Origin: Dryomyza anilis
Lineage: Eukaryota > Arthropoda > Insecta > Diptera > Dryomyzidae
Length of the DNA: 64,000 nt
Assembly: GCA_951804985.1 (NCBI GenBank)
Contig: OX638130.1
Span: 100,313,700-100,377,699 of the forward strand
Direction: 5' to 3'
Below are positions 35,505 through 48,800 of this stretch, piece after piece. Both the position numbers and the translations under genes were made by a program. The notes under the pieces are model-generated. The model saw nothing but the letters and a program-made list of their open reading frames with translations. It searched no databases and was not told the DNA's origin. How positions within the stretch are numbered: the stretch's first letter is position 1; each line of letters starts with the position of its first letter.

Positions 35505-38500
35505 GCCCAAGCTAAAAAATTTCAAACTGCTCGGTTGTCGTCTAAAATGTTTAGCCTGGAAAAAATATTAAACTCGCTGTCAAAATTAAAAATAATTTCA
35601 AAATTTATGATTTCTTATTGTTTTTCACCGAACCATGCACCGAACAAATTTGAATTTTTTGACAAAATAAGTTTGAAAATTAGAGAAATGAATGCTTCAT
35701 GTCTGGAATGAATAGCATAAACAGCCTGGGTGATAAAGTAAAAAAGTTGAGGCTAAAATTGTAGCGGCTGTTTTGAAATAGCTGCATTTTTCAAAAATAG
35801 ACTGGTTGATACTACACAGCATAAGAGTTAAAAAAAAACTAGAAAAAGGAATACAAAAAAAAAAACAAAATTCAGAAACAAACAAAATATCTGGACATTA
35901 GGCACTGACCTAGCACTCAAATGAAAGAAACGCGTCTTACGATTGCAATTATATAATTATTTTTAAGTTTCCGGCTTTTCCAAAATTTATATATCGAATG
36001 TGTCGATTTCTGAACGATGAGACCTCAAAATTGTATACATTGTAAACAACTAAAAGTATTTCCCGATTTTAAAAAGGCTCAAACTAATTTTATAATAAAA
36101 ATTAAAAACATAAATTTGATAAAAAAAAAAATTGTTTTAACTCTAACACGATTTAATGTCAAAAGAACGAAGAAACAAAAAACATGTTTTTCGCCGTGTA
36201 GATTTGGGATAAAAGAAATATCCTTGTATGATAAAAATATAACAAAAACAAGCAAAAACAAAAGTACGGCTTTGTTGACAATGTGTATTCGTGTATAGAG
36301 AATTCATGAGTCCGTGCACATTGCGGAAGGACATAAGCAATGTGTAAAGGACATATGGCAAGGGATGGGAAAAACAAAAAAAAAACAGATAGAAGAAGCA
36401 CCTTCAAAATAGGTGCCATATAACTTTATGAAATGTGATACTTGAAAAAACTTCAAAATACACAAAATAAAGTGTGGCGCAGATGGAAATTTTTTATCTT
36501 AATATGGAAATATTTGGTTAAAACAAAAACAAAATAAAAAAAAAAACAACGCAATAGAAATCGAGTGTAACACGTTTTTAGGCTGTTTAGATTGCTGTTT
36601 TCCAAAACAAAACCAAAGAACCGAAAAACAACAACAACCACGCCAACGATGAGGCATTCACGCAAACTGCGAAGTTTTTTTGTTGACCCCCTTCACCGTT
36701 CTGTCGTTGGCAAAGAGGGCGGCCTTCGGTGGTTTTGCTTTGCACTCAATTGCGACGCAAATAATTTTTAGCGTGTATTATAGAGCGTGAATGAAAATGA
36801 AAAATCAAAAGAAGAGTTGTCGAAAAATGACGTAGTCAATGATCAAATCATCCTCCCTCAGACAATATTGTGTGAAACGAAAAAAAAAAAACTCAATTTA
36901 ACTTCATACTAAATCACGCCACTATTCAATCATTATTTTTGTTTGTCATATGATCATGATTGGATTGCGTAGTCTATATGATTGTCTAATAATTCAATTG
37001 TATTGCAATTGATTTGCAACAACAAAAACAACTATTGCATTAGGTTTCATTGCGACTAGGTTTTTGTATTATGGAAGGAGAAGGAGGCGCGACCATTAAA
37101 TAATATACAACTTGTTTCTTACATTCTATAGTTTAGTTTTTTCTTTGCTTTTAGCTCAACTATTAATTACTCCGTCTATTTTTTTCGTTTTAGTATTTTT
37201 TTTTTTTTTTGCAAAACATTTACACAAACAAATTTACGCACTCGTCTATTTCTTTATAACACCCGAGAAGCACTCCACATTGTACGAGAATCGTCGAATT
37301 ACTGTATGGCGATATTATTTGTGTTCGTTCTTGCGCTTTTTCATTTTGAATTTTGCGTATTTTATTTTTGTTTTAATTTATTTAGTTTCTTCTCACATTC
37401 CATTCTGTCCTGTTGCGCAGTTTCTTTTGCTTTGACATTTGTTTTCTAAATCAGCTGTTTCGAAATAGGAAAATTCGAACAGACACAGTGAAGGCTAATA
37501 AAATAACTACCGCATTAAAACTTCACATGATAAAATTTTTGACATATGCACGATTCACCGTATGAACCAGTAAACAACCTAATTTAATTTATGCTCACGC
37601 ACAGAAAGTTAGATTCTAAATTGGTAACATGGGTAGTTTCCCACAAATAGTTTCGGATCACTTTTCTGTCGACATTCGGATAGCATTAACTTTAAAAAGT
37701 TAGCATAAAGTAAATTCTAAAAATATTGCAAACTTGATAATTTTATTAATTTAAGCACGCAGTGAATTTAAGGAATCAAAACTAGATTGGTACAATTTAA
37801 TATTACTCACGAACAAAATCACATTTACATTTTCTAACAGACACGATATCTCATTAATAATTTTGACACAAATAAAATCACAATGAAGAAAATAAAATAA
37901 TATTTTTATTTTTACTTACAACTGTGTCGATTTTTTTAGGTAAAGTCGTTTCTAAGACAAAATTATACAGCTGCTTATTCTGCTTTTCCCTCTTGAATAA
38001 TTGTCCTTCTTAATCTTGTCGAATAATGTTGATGATATTTGAAAATCGAATAAGTTATCGACATAGAAATCTTTAATTAAAACTTATTTAAACATTTATA
38101 TATGAAGACATCTCTGAAAGAGAAATGATTTAAAAAAAAATTATAATATTTAAAGTTATTAAAAACTTACCCTTATAAAAAATCTCAATATTTTTTACAT
38201 AGTATATAGTTCATATTAGTATTTATAGTTCATATTAGTATTTTTGCATATTAATAAAAATCGGTATTTAGATCTATATATTTGATTTTATTAATAGATG
38301 TTAAGCAGGATTACAATATGAAATGTTCTTGCATGTGCAACATAGCTATATTTAAAAATTTGTTTTTGCGCAAAATCTTGCGATATATATATAGGTTATA
38401 TATCTATAATTTATAAGAATTATGTTTTCTACTATTATATAAGATAATACTGTAAAAAATATTTAAAAATAAGTATAAAATTGTATTTTAACATAACGTA

Positions 38501-38914
38501 ATAGTGTTTTCGAGTTTTTAAGACCTTAGACTAAATAATAATTCGATAAAAATATTAACAATTTTATGTTTTGATTAATTAATACAACCATTATATTGAA
38601 TATTAAAAAATGGCATTCTTAAAAGTGGCCTTTTTATTAATTGCTTATGAGAGAACGTACAATAGCAAAAATGTTTTATTTTTAGTTTATTTTTAATTTT
38701 GGAACCGAAGTGATATTTTAGAGCAAATTTTTATTTAAGGATATTTTGATATTTTAAAACACGGTGTTTGAAATGTTTGGGATACTTTTAAAATAGTTTA
38801 TTGAAATAGCACATTTAAAGCTTTATTTAAAAATCAATCAAATGAGTAACTGTTATTAAAGACAAAAAAAATAATAATAATTTATACAGTTATTTTAAAC
38901 GATAACCAAATAAC
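35505..38914. other. AT-rich region without supported genes
   Basis: Open frames (for example 36017-36298 and 37112-37435) are rich in Phe, Leu, Ile and Lys and overlap on both strands, as expected by chance. A slightly less AT-rich patch at 36650-36860, with no family match, could be an upstream leader or promoter of a neighbouring gene. I see nothing else. Confidence 0.45.
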
Positions 38915-39208
38915 GTCGATAGCTCGTCTGGTTAGTACGTTGGACTATGAGCCGAAAGGTACACGGTTCGATCCCCAGCGACTGCCAACATTTTTTTCAT
39001 AGAAAATATTTTTCTATACGACACTACAGTAAATGGCAAACGTACGAGAGTAAAATATTGCATATGAAAAGCTCTCACCCGCCGTTCGGATTAGGCAATA
39101 TACTGTAGGTCCCACCAATTTGAGTACTAATATAACACGCAAAGCCCAAATGGTGAGAGAGCTCGGCCGAAGTTCTATACAGGAGTGTAGCGCCACATTA
39201 TTATTATT
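38915..39208 (+). mobile_element. tRNA-derived SINE (family 1) with 11-bp target duplication
   Basis: The head GTCGATAGCTCGTCTGGTTA contains a good A box and the B box GGTTCGATCCC, followed by the shared body and a TTATTATTATT tail. AACCAAATAAC at 38904-38914 and AACCAAGTAAC at 39209-39219 form a target-site duplication with one mismatch. Confidence 0.85.
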
Positions 39209-39689
39209 AACCAAGTAACACATTGAAATACTTAGTCAGGATCTACAGATTAACATTTGGCGAATATGTATCGATACATATGATGGAAATCTATGTAGAA
39301 ATCTTTATTAAAACTTTAAAGTCTATTTAAATTTAGAAAAATAAAAATTGAAAATCGAATTACAGAAAAACTGTGCCATATGAAAGGGAATTCTCAGCAC
39401 TTTAGTTGGAGTTATTATAGACGTAACGTCCTCAAATGTCATCGAAATGGGACGTAACGTTTCGATAAATAAATCATATAAATGGTAATTATGAACGTAA
39501 CATACGTGACCGCGACGTAAAAATCCTCAGCATTTGGATTGCTATGTACATTCCGGTGATATTTGAGTACGTACGTCTATTATAACTCCAGCTCTACCCA
39601 TTATCTACTCAAACTAACTAAAAATTAACTAGAATTCGATTCCAAATCTGCACTTTGTATTACTTAGGGCCGGTTATACAGTGATAGTT

Positions 39690-40460
39690 TAACTGCACGC
39701 TGCAAAAAAAAAGAACTCTCCCAAACATAATTTTGCAGGCATTAACATGTATGTTTGGAATTTTATGTAAACATAATATATAATTGCCTGATAAATCATT
39801 TGTAAACAGGGTTGTCTTGAGACTTGAACAGTGTTGTAATGAGCTCTGACTTACATTATAATATCCCGGAAACATTTTAATGTTGCCCCTTAAAATGGAG
39901 TATGTTCAAATGGAAACATAATAATTACTACATCCAAATAAAATAAATATTTGAACCGAAACATAAATATGTTCAAATTGAAACATGATTTTGAACGACC
40001 TGAATATAAATACGTTTCCAGTGAAACATATCAGTTGTTTCAGTTCAAAAAGTAGTATGTTTGCACAGAAACATATTTAAATATTTTTGGAAAGACATCC
40101 TGGAAATAAAATGTAGTTTATATTATACTCTGTTACTATTTGTACTTTTTGTAACACAATTTATATATTTATTTAATTTACAAATAACAAAATTATTACC
40201 GACGCGAACACGTTTTCTCAACGAACAACAAAACACACGTACGCAGAAAATGCCGATCACCGAGTGTTTTGTTTGTTTTCAAACATCAGTATGTTTAAAA
40301 TGACCCTATACATACTTCAAACGAAGACAAAAGAGACGTAGCTAGAAAATTCTGCTCAACGAGTACCAACTTCGTATACAAGAAGAATGTTGCAAGAATA
40401 CACTTATTTGAAACCAATTTCTTTTTTGTTTGTTTTTAAACATCAATATGTTCAAACGAT
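39690..40460. repeat. Dispersed repeat with AAACATA motifs, copy 2, expanded
   Basis: It starts like the copy at 14078 (GCACGCTGCAAAAAAAAAGA, then CCCAAACATAATTTTGCAGG). About ten AAACATA/TATGTTT pairs follow, often as TATGTTTGCACAGAAACATA-like dyads, up to 40455. The 80-codon frame inside has no known motif. Confidence 0.5.
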
Positions 40461-40844
40461 GGCAAAAATGGCGTAGGTAGAAAATGCTGCACAACGTTGC
40501 CAACTTCGTCAGTCGATAAATTATCGAATTAAGACGAGCGTTGCGAACATACGTTGTATTTAGATTTGATTAGCATTTTCTGTGATTCGAAACATAGTTT
40601 TAACCAAGTAAATTGCCAAGAAATAGTTTATTCAAATGCAATTAAAATTTTACGTTGGTATTGTAACATATTTATGATAAATTTGACAGATTCTGCTGGA
40701 CAATATAATAATGTGAAACACGTGAACAAAAATAAATTCAATTTCGATTATAATTTAATTACACTTCATTCCTAATGCATGTATGGTAATTTCGTATTAC
40801 TTTTTAATTACATTAAAAAATATTCAAACAAATCTTTTCTATCC

Positions 40845-41215
40845 GTGTAGATTTGTGGGTTAAACGTAGTTTAATCTCGGAATTCAGTTTTACACTGTTT
40901 TAAATCGTCGTTTAAAATCAGTTAAAACGTCTTACGTTGGCCGTTTAAACTACGTTTTAAATTTTAATGTTTTTGACAGATACTATCCACAAGATACTAT
41001 GCACTCTTTTTGAAATTATCAGCTGTTATAAATGAGCGAAATAATCGATAATTTGTTCACATTTGCAAGTGATGCCATATTTATCCGACTTGACTCAGTT
41101 CATTTTAAACTTTCAGTGTAAAACAGCTATCAAAGTTAAACGTCGTTTAAATTTATGAGACGTTTAATTAAACAAAGGTTAAACTATGTTTAAAATAGCA
41201 CTGTAAAAATCTGCC
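40845..41215. repeat. Inverted-repeat-like element rich in GTTTAAAC motifs
   Basis: AGATTTGTGGGTTAAACGTA with GTTTTACACTG on the left is loosely mirrored by CAGTGTAAAACAGC...TTAAACTATGTTTAAAA on the right. CGTTTAAA occurs repeatedly. Boundaries are uncertain. Confidence 0.35.
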
Positions 41216-42879
41216 CTTACTGTTACTGTTATAAATACTGTATAAATATTATATGGATATTGAATACAGAAAAGAGCTTTTATGCTACTTTGATTTGTTA
41301 TATAATTTCGATATTTTCGATTTTTAACAATATGAAACATTATGAAATTAATAACAAAACTAAAATGGTTCTTTATAAGTTGTATAAACGTAAAATTTTG
41401 TCCAACAATTTTTATAATTTAACTAAAAAAAAACACCGTGCTACATTTTTAAACTAAACATATTTTTAACATTTTAATTTATATGAATACCTTGTATAAT
41501 TTTTATTTACTGAAACGCATATTTAGTACTATAATACTTGCATTGTATTCATTTGATTTTCATTATTACTATTTTCATATTGGTGGGTATTTAAGTTATT
41601 GCAAATATACAGATTGAAACATTGAAATGTCTGTTGAATGAGTTATTGAGTTTCATACAAATTGCCAACCTCACGTACCTTCCAAAAATCAGTCTACATT
41701 CTTTTTATATGCCTGCTATTCTTCTTTTTTTTAATTTGTATGTATTATATGTTTGATAGTCATATACTATATATTGCATAAAAACTAATAGACTCTAAAT
41801 TAACTATATTAAATCTTAATGTAAGAGTAATGTGCATATAATAGCCATTATTATAACTATGAATTTGTAGTATTTAATTTTTTTTTTTTTTTGTATAAGT
41901 TATATTTGATATGATAGAAAATTGTCGTATAGAGTATAAATAGTACGTTATAGCATAACAAAAAAAATATAATTATTGAAATATACAAATGCACATAATA
42001 AATAAATTAAAACAGATTCATAGATAGTTTTAAGACAGTCGAAATTATAGTTAGAAATGTTCAATTGCATTGCCAAACGAATTATATAATTTTTCTTTTT
42101 TAGTTAAACCAAAATTTTTTAAAAATTAATTTTAAAATTCATATCACAGTTTTGCCAATTCTAAATTAATTTAGTTTTTCATTTTAATATAATTTTTATC
42201 TAAAACAAAATATCAGAAACATTTTTAAGGTAAATTATGAAAATTATTTTAAAATCAGTCATAATTGGAGATGCTTTTTACGAAATTTTGCAAAAATACC
42301 AATGGCACCGAGCGAGAGAGAGCAGTAGAAACTTATTAAATAGAAACACTACCTAAATAAATGCAATAAAAACGAAAAATCTAAAAATACTTTAAGTAAT
42401 ACTTGTGCTAAACATTAATTGCTACGGCATTTTTATTATTTTAATAGCATTAAAGTTTTACTTTACTTTATATGCAGCTTAAAATTGTTAAATTTAAGTT
42501 AAAATTGCACACAAATCGTCGAATGGTTTTTGAAACCCTTAAATGTTTAATATAAAATATGCGAGTATTCATGTTATTTTATAATACATTTAATTGTGCG
42601 AAAATATAAAAGAAATGAAAAATTTTAAAATAATTAAGTTATATTTATAATTTAGTCACTTGTTTTGATAAACTCTATTAAAACTTGGCATTAATGAGAA
42701 AATATTTAAGCTGCGCATATTTATTATGCGCTATTTTCTATTATTACTTTTGCTGCTTATACATAAACACGGAGCATAACATTTAGGCAATGTTAAATAT
42801 GAGCTAAACATCTATTTGCGTTCAACTAAAAACATAATGTGTTCATTGAGTTGGTTTAAAATGAAATTGAACCAGTCCA
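41216..42879. other. AT-rich 3' flank of the 714-residue protein gene
   Basis: No supported gene. A minus-strand polyadenylation signal (AATAAA, plus-strand TTTATT at 42720-42725) lies about 155 nt past the stop codon of the neighbouring gene. Confidence 0.45.
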
Positions 42880-45800
42880 TCAATTGCTTAAATTATCCAC
42901 TCTATTCGATACAATATTACCTGCTGTACTGCCGATGCCCACGCCGGCAACAAGTCCACCGCTGTTCATACCTGGCACAATTGTAGCTGCCGTTGCACCG
43001 ACGACCGGCGATTCACTTTCGCTCTTCCAGGAGGTAACCGGAATGTGGGGCGCCGGCAAACAGGAGCGTAGTGTTTGCACAACTTGTATGGTGTCCAGCA
43101 GCGCTAAGTAAGCGAAATTTTTTTTTTTTAATTTAGTTATGATTTATTTTTAATAGTTTGTCAGTAATTTTTATTAATTTTATATACTTATGTGCAATTT
43201 GATTACTTTATAAATTATTTAGTTAAGATTTTATTTATTTTACGATAATTTTTACATTCGATATAATAATGATACATTTTCGATATAAAACTCTAAGTAT
43301 TTGCAATTTTAATTGGGTGTTCTTTAAAATATGTGTCTAAAAAATAAAAAATTCTGAAGAAATAAAATTAGTTTATCGAAAATAAAAACATTTACGATAT
43401 CATCACTGTTGAGTGTTGATCAATTTATAGTTTGTGTAAAAAAACACTTTCATATTGGAGATCACCACTGATCATATGAAAAATATATTTAACATAAATG
43501 TATTGTTTGTTTGCATGGAGCCAATAATCTTGATATCATTAGAGACAAAAAAAAAACGATATCGTATCTGAAAACTCAATAGTTTTCGTATCAATACAGA
43601 TTAACGGAAACGAAAATGTTAGCCTGTAAATGATATGATTAATATAAACCATTTTTATGATATATCATCTTTGTAAAAGTAAAATTCAACCTCTACATAA
43701 GGAAAGGGATGGGCAACTAATCCATAAAATTGGCGCTTTTTGTTAAGATCGGATGAATCCAATATAAATTGAAGAGGAACGATGGGTTTAGCGTCCCAAG
43801 AAAATCGAATCGAACTCATTTTATACCACCAAAACTTTTAAGCATGGAGGTGAAAGTATAATAGTGTGGGGGTGCTTTTCATGGTTCCGAGCAACAGCCT
43901 ATATTTTCGATAAAACAAAACATGGACTAACACCTTTACGAATATACCCCTCACCGTTCTAGTTAAAATTTGGACTCCTAACTTTGTTTGAATTGCTGCA
44001 GCTGACTTAAAAAGGTCGACTTGATAGTAACTTTATGTGATTATCATCCTGCATGAGTTTTCTATATGGTCTATCTTTTAAAAAATTTGGTTTTGGAACC
44101 AGAAATGCATTTAGTGCAATGTAATGTGACCTACCAATAGATTTGTTTGATTTGCGATGGCTTTATTTTTTCATTGTTTAACATTTTAATGAGAGAACCT
44201 TTGACATCTGAGCAATGCATTGCCCGACCATTCCCAATGGGAAATATTCCGACCTAGTTCGAACGGTAACCAATGTTTTCTTCAATACATAGTCCACAAA
44301 ATTCGAATTAGTTCATTTGTAAAGTAGCAGTAATATATATATAAATGACTAGTTCCAGTTTCCACTTACGTAGTAATGCGGGAATAGAACTACCATCCTG
44401 TACCCTCAGATTACTAAGTAATGTGGAAATGGAACAGGTAATTTTTGATTATTTGTTTTTATTTTTAAATTATAAAAATATATGCCTTTAAAAAAATTAA
44501 ATAAATTCAAATTTTATTGAACTCCAGTCGCATTTAATTATCATTGTTGATGGGTAACATGTTGATTATAATTAAAATTTCGTTTTTCCATTTAGGTGAT
44601 GTGAAAATTAGGGATTAATGCATCATTTGCTAATAAAAAATATATAGGTTTACTGATTTTTTATTAAATGAATTACATGTGATTATCATGCAATCTAATT
44701 GGCACACAATTTTAATAATTACCACTATTTCAATTTATTTTTGTTAAATAATGACATTATTTACAAAACACCCATAACTACTGCACACGAAGTAATTTAT
44801 AAATGAAACCACCCCCCATTACTACTGCGCACAAAGTAATGTACAAATAGAACCACCCCCCATTACTACTGCTCACAAAGTAATGCACAAATGGAATCAC
44901 CCCTTATTACTACTGTGCACAAAGTAATCTACAAATGGAACTACCCCTCATTACCACTGCATACATAGTAATTTATAAATGAAACCACCCCCCATTACCA
45001 CTGCGTACAAAGTAATGTACAAATGGAACCACCCCTCATACTACTGCGTACAAAGTAATGCACATATGGAACCACCCCTCATTACCACTGCGTACAAAGT
45101 AATGTACAAATGGAACCACCTCTCAATACTATTGCGTACAAAGTAATGCACAAACGGACCTCCCCTCATTACTACTACCTACAAAGTAATGTGTAAAGAG
45201 ACCAATCTTCATTACGATTGCTTGAATAGTAATGCTGAAATGGAAGTACCGCTTGAGACTGTTTGGTTACGAAGTAATGATGTATGGTTTACCCCTTATT
45301 ACGATACTTCTAAATAGTAATCTATATGTACATGAGGTAACATTCGGTTCCTTTTTACTTTGAATGCAGTGTGTAATGGGTGGTGTTGTTTCCTACATAG
45401 CATTACTTCGTAATCTACAGTGAATGCATACTTGCACTTGGCCATGTCTGTGTAAAAGTAAACAGAAATCAGTATTGAGATTCCGACGCATTACGATTCG
45501 ATAATAATTAGGCAGTAATCGACTACGTAATGATGCTATTTCCTATTGGGTTATTTCTAAATTAACGTATTTTATTTTTAAAATTGAATTTTAATATATT
45601 TACGGAAATTATAAAAATATTACATTCAAATTATTTTACTTTGAAAATATATAGAGTTTTAATTATTTTTAATGTGACCTTATTGTTTTTTGTCCGCTCA
45701 GAGAGTATAGATTTTTAATAGAGATTCCTTCCGAGTTTGCTGGCGTCGCTGCCGAAAACATTGGTTATGTGGAAGTGGAATTTTACAGATTGAAGTTAAC

Positions 45801-48800
45801 AGGGGAAAACAGTGCACAAAACTGGATCTGTTCGCGGATAATTTGCAACCAAACTTACCAAGATATATTGCAATCCAACTCCTTATAAATTTCAATTATT
45901 TTTCTGGCCAAAAATGTGGCAGAAAACATCAGAATATTGATTTGAAAATGTGTCTGTTGACAACATTTTTGTTTCAATTTCCACATAACCAATGTTTGAT
46001 TTTATTTGACAAAAGTGGCAGCGAAACCACCTATACGGAAACTGGTCCTGGTCCGCTTTCTATACTGACTTTTTGTTTTTAAGAGGTTGTACTAAACTTT
46101 GTTTATTTTTAAGGTGTTCGCAATTTATCTTTTTTAACATAAGACATATTGACAATAATTTATTACAAGTGATCGCCACATTCGTAAACTAAAAATGATC
46201 AAAAAATTTCAAAATAAGTGGAACAAGTAAGTGTCCGTAACTGTACAAGATCCTGTAACTCTTTAGAGATTAAGCATTTATTTTTCATCCGAAGAAATTC
46301 CTTCACTAAGCTGTACTGATTGCTCGAGTGTGTTGATTAGACTGATTCAAAAACAGAAAATCTTAAAATGTTTCGCTCCGCGTCGACTTTCTGAAACTAG
46401 GACCTCTAAAACTGAAAAGAAGCTTTTATAACCCAAAAAAAAAGTGATCCTGTGATATAAAGAGCTTAAAGGACATAAGAGCTTTTAATGACTATTTTCA
46501 ATTAAATTATTGTTACACCAAGTATAAAAAGATATCACTCAATTTTATTTTTTTATTTAATTTAAAATCACTTACAGAAATTATGATTTTTTAAACTATA
46601 AAGTTTTAGTTAACCGTTAAAATTTCATGACTTGCCAAACACGAAAAATGTCGACTTTTTTTACTATAGTGATTTTAACGGTCGACATTTTTCGAATTTT
46701 ATTCTAACGAGTTTGGGATAACATTTTTGTATTATTGCACATACAATTATCTTTAAAATGATATGTCTCTCTTATATTTTTAGATATCGTTTTACTAGTA
46801 CATAGTAAAATATGTTGTGGTCAGTATTTAACATTGATGGAAGTACTAAATAATGTTCATAATGTACGCATAAAGAGGTTTCAAATCTGCATTAAAAAAT
46901 GTCCAAACGGTTGGTTACGATGTTCTGCCCAGAAGATTTTGATATCACTAATTAAAAATGAGAAAATCACCAACTACATTTTCACAATTTCAATAATAAA
47001 TTTATCCCCTGATCAAGTATTTCACCAGTAACGCGATTGCGCAATACCATAACGATAATATTCGATATCGCTATTGCTATCCACCGACAATTGTCGCTCG
47101 CAATAGCGAAAAAGTGATTCCCTCATTTTTAATGCATTTTATGTAGACAAATAAAATCGGTATCATTTTTAACAATAAAAATCGATTAAGTCGTTGAAAA
47201 GTAAGCTGGCTACCAAAAAATGCTCAAGGTTATCGTATGGACAATTTTCGATAAATTCTTTAATTATTATTTAAGTTTATAAATCAAATAGTTGCAAAAA
47301 TAAAAAGTTACAAAAAAAATAATATCTAATTGATCAAATAAATTTCTACTCACTCTTCTGCAAGCTTTCGCTCTGCTTGCCATATGGCTTGCACATCGCG
47401 GGTCGTATGTACGTCTTCATGCGTGCCATGTTGCGCATCAGCTCTGTAAAAATGCGCACGATTTTCTCCTGCCCCATGGCCAAGGCATCGCGACTGTCCT
47501 GAGCGCCCCAGGCGCCATTATGCAAAGCCAACAAATCTTTGTTCGATTCCAGCGACTCTAAATTGGATCTATAAAGATTATACATTATATCCATGAATTA
47601 ATCAGAAAATTAAATAAATAGAAAATACCGCAAAGCTTCGACCACATTTTTCTGATTGAGCTGCTCCGCTGCTGAGTGTGTGGAAGACGAAGATGCCGAA
47701 GACGACGATGAGTGTGCCGACGAAACAGTCGGCGACTGTGAGGGTGGCGGCAAAAGCAATGCAGCCGTTGGACTTGGACTGGCATGTTGCTGATGAGCAT
47801 GCTGAAGATTGTTGTGCGCAGCAACAACGGTTGACAAATTGCCGCCTGCGGCCGATGAAGTCGACGACGTTGATGAAGCCGATGAGTTGCCTACAGCAAC
47901 TTGTGCGGCAGCCACTGCAGCCGCCTGGCTCTGCATCAGACCCTGCATTTGTAGATTAGCTGCAGCAGCAGCTACAGTCATGGGATCAAAATGTTTGGGA
48001 TCAAGTTGCTGCAGAATCCGTTGCTTTTCCATGGCGCTTAAATTGCTAAACTTTTCCAAACTTTGTTGCGCAAGTGCACGATTCTGTTGTTGTATTAGTG
48101 CTGCAGTCAATTGTTGTTGCTGCTGTTGTGCGGCGGCGGCAGCAGCAGCTGCTTGTTGTTGTGCCTGTTGCTGTTGTTTAGCTGCAGCCGCTGCGGCGGC
48201 GGCCTGTTGTTGTGCCTGCTGCTGCAATTGTTGTTGATGATGCGCAGCCGCCGCTGCTGCTACCGCCGCAGCCTGTTGTTCACGTTCGCGCTGTGTTTGT
48301 TGTGCGGCTGCAGCAGCAGCAGCGGCGGCAGCTGCCGCACTTATCTGTGACAATTGCGACTGAATGCTGTTCTGTTGCTGCTTGGTCAAATGCTGCAGCT
48401 GTGGTGGCACCTTTTGCTGACCCAGCATAAGCGTGGATTTGGTAAGATCCACCTCGCCGCCGCCACCACCACTGGTACCACTGTTGGCAGAACCAACGCT
48501 GCTTGAACCACTCGAGCCAGCGCCAGCATTATTGTTGCCAGTTGCTGCTGCAGCAGCCGCCGCCGATAATGGATGTGGTAGCGGTGGTGCTGGCAAATGT
48601 GACAACTGCTGTATAAAATCCGTGGCGACACCAGGAAATTGCTGATCAATGTAGGGCATTGGCGAGATGCCCACGTGATTTTTGTAGTAGCGACACGCAG
48701 GACTGGGACATGATTGCACCACCTCAATGATAAAGTCCTTCTCCATGCCGAAATTCTCACGCCCAATGGTATAAGACTCAATGACGGCGCGCACTGTTGC

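Noticed and set aside
36017..37435. Cluster of ORFs of 60-107 codons
   Set aside because: Phe/Ile/Leu/Lys-rich, overlapping on both strands, without splice signals or motifs; expected by chance in AT-rich DNA.
44772..45235. CRISPR-like array of regularly spaced repeats
   Set aside because: The 44-bp units are contiguous with no unique spacers, lie in a eukaryotic intron, and have no associated genes.
47678..48645. Plus-strand ORFs rich in Cys, Ala and Leu (47678-47959, 47809-48237, 48433-48645)
   Set aside because: They are antisense shadows of the poly-Gln/poly-Ala coding exon on the minus strand.
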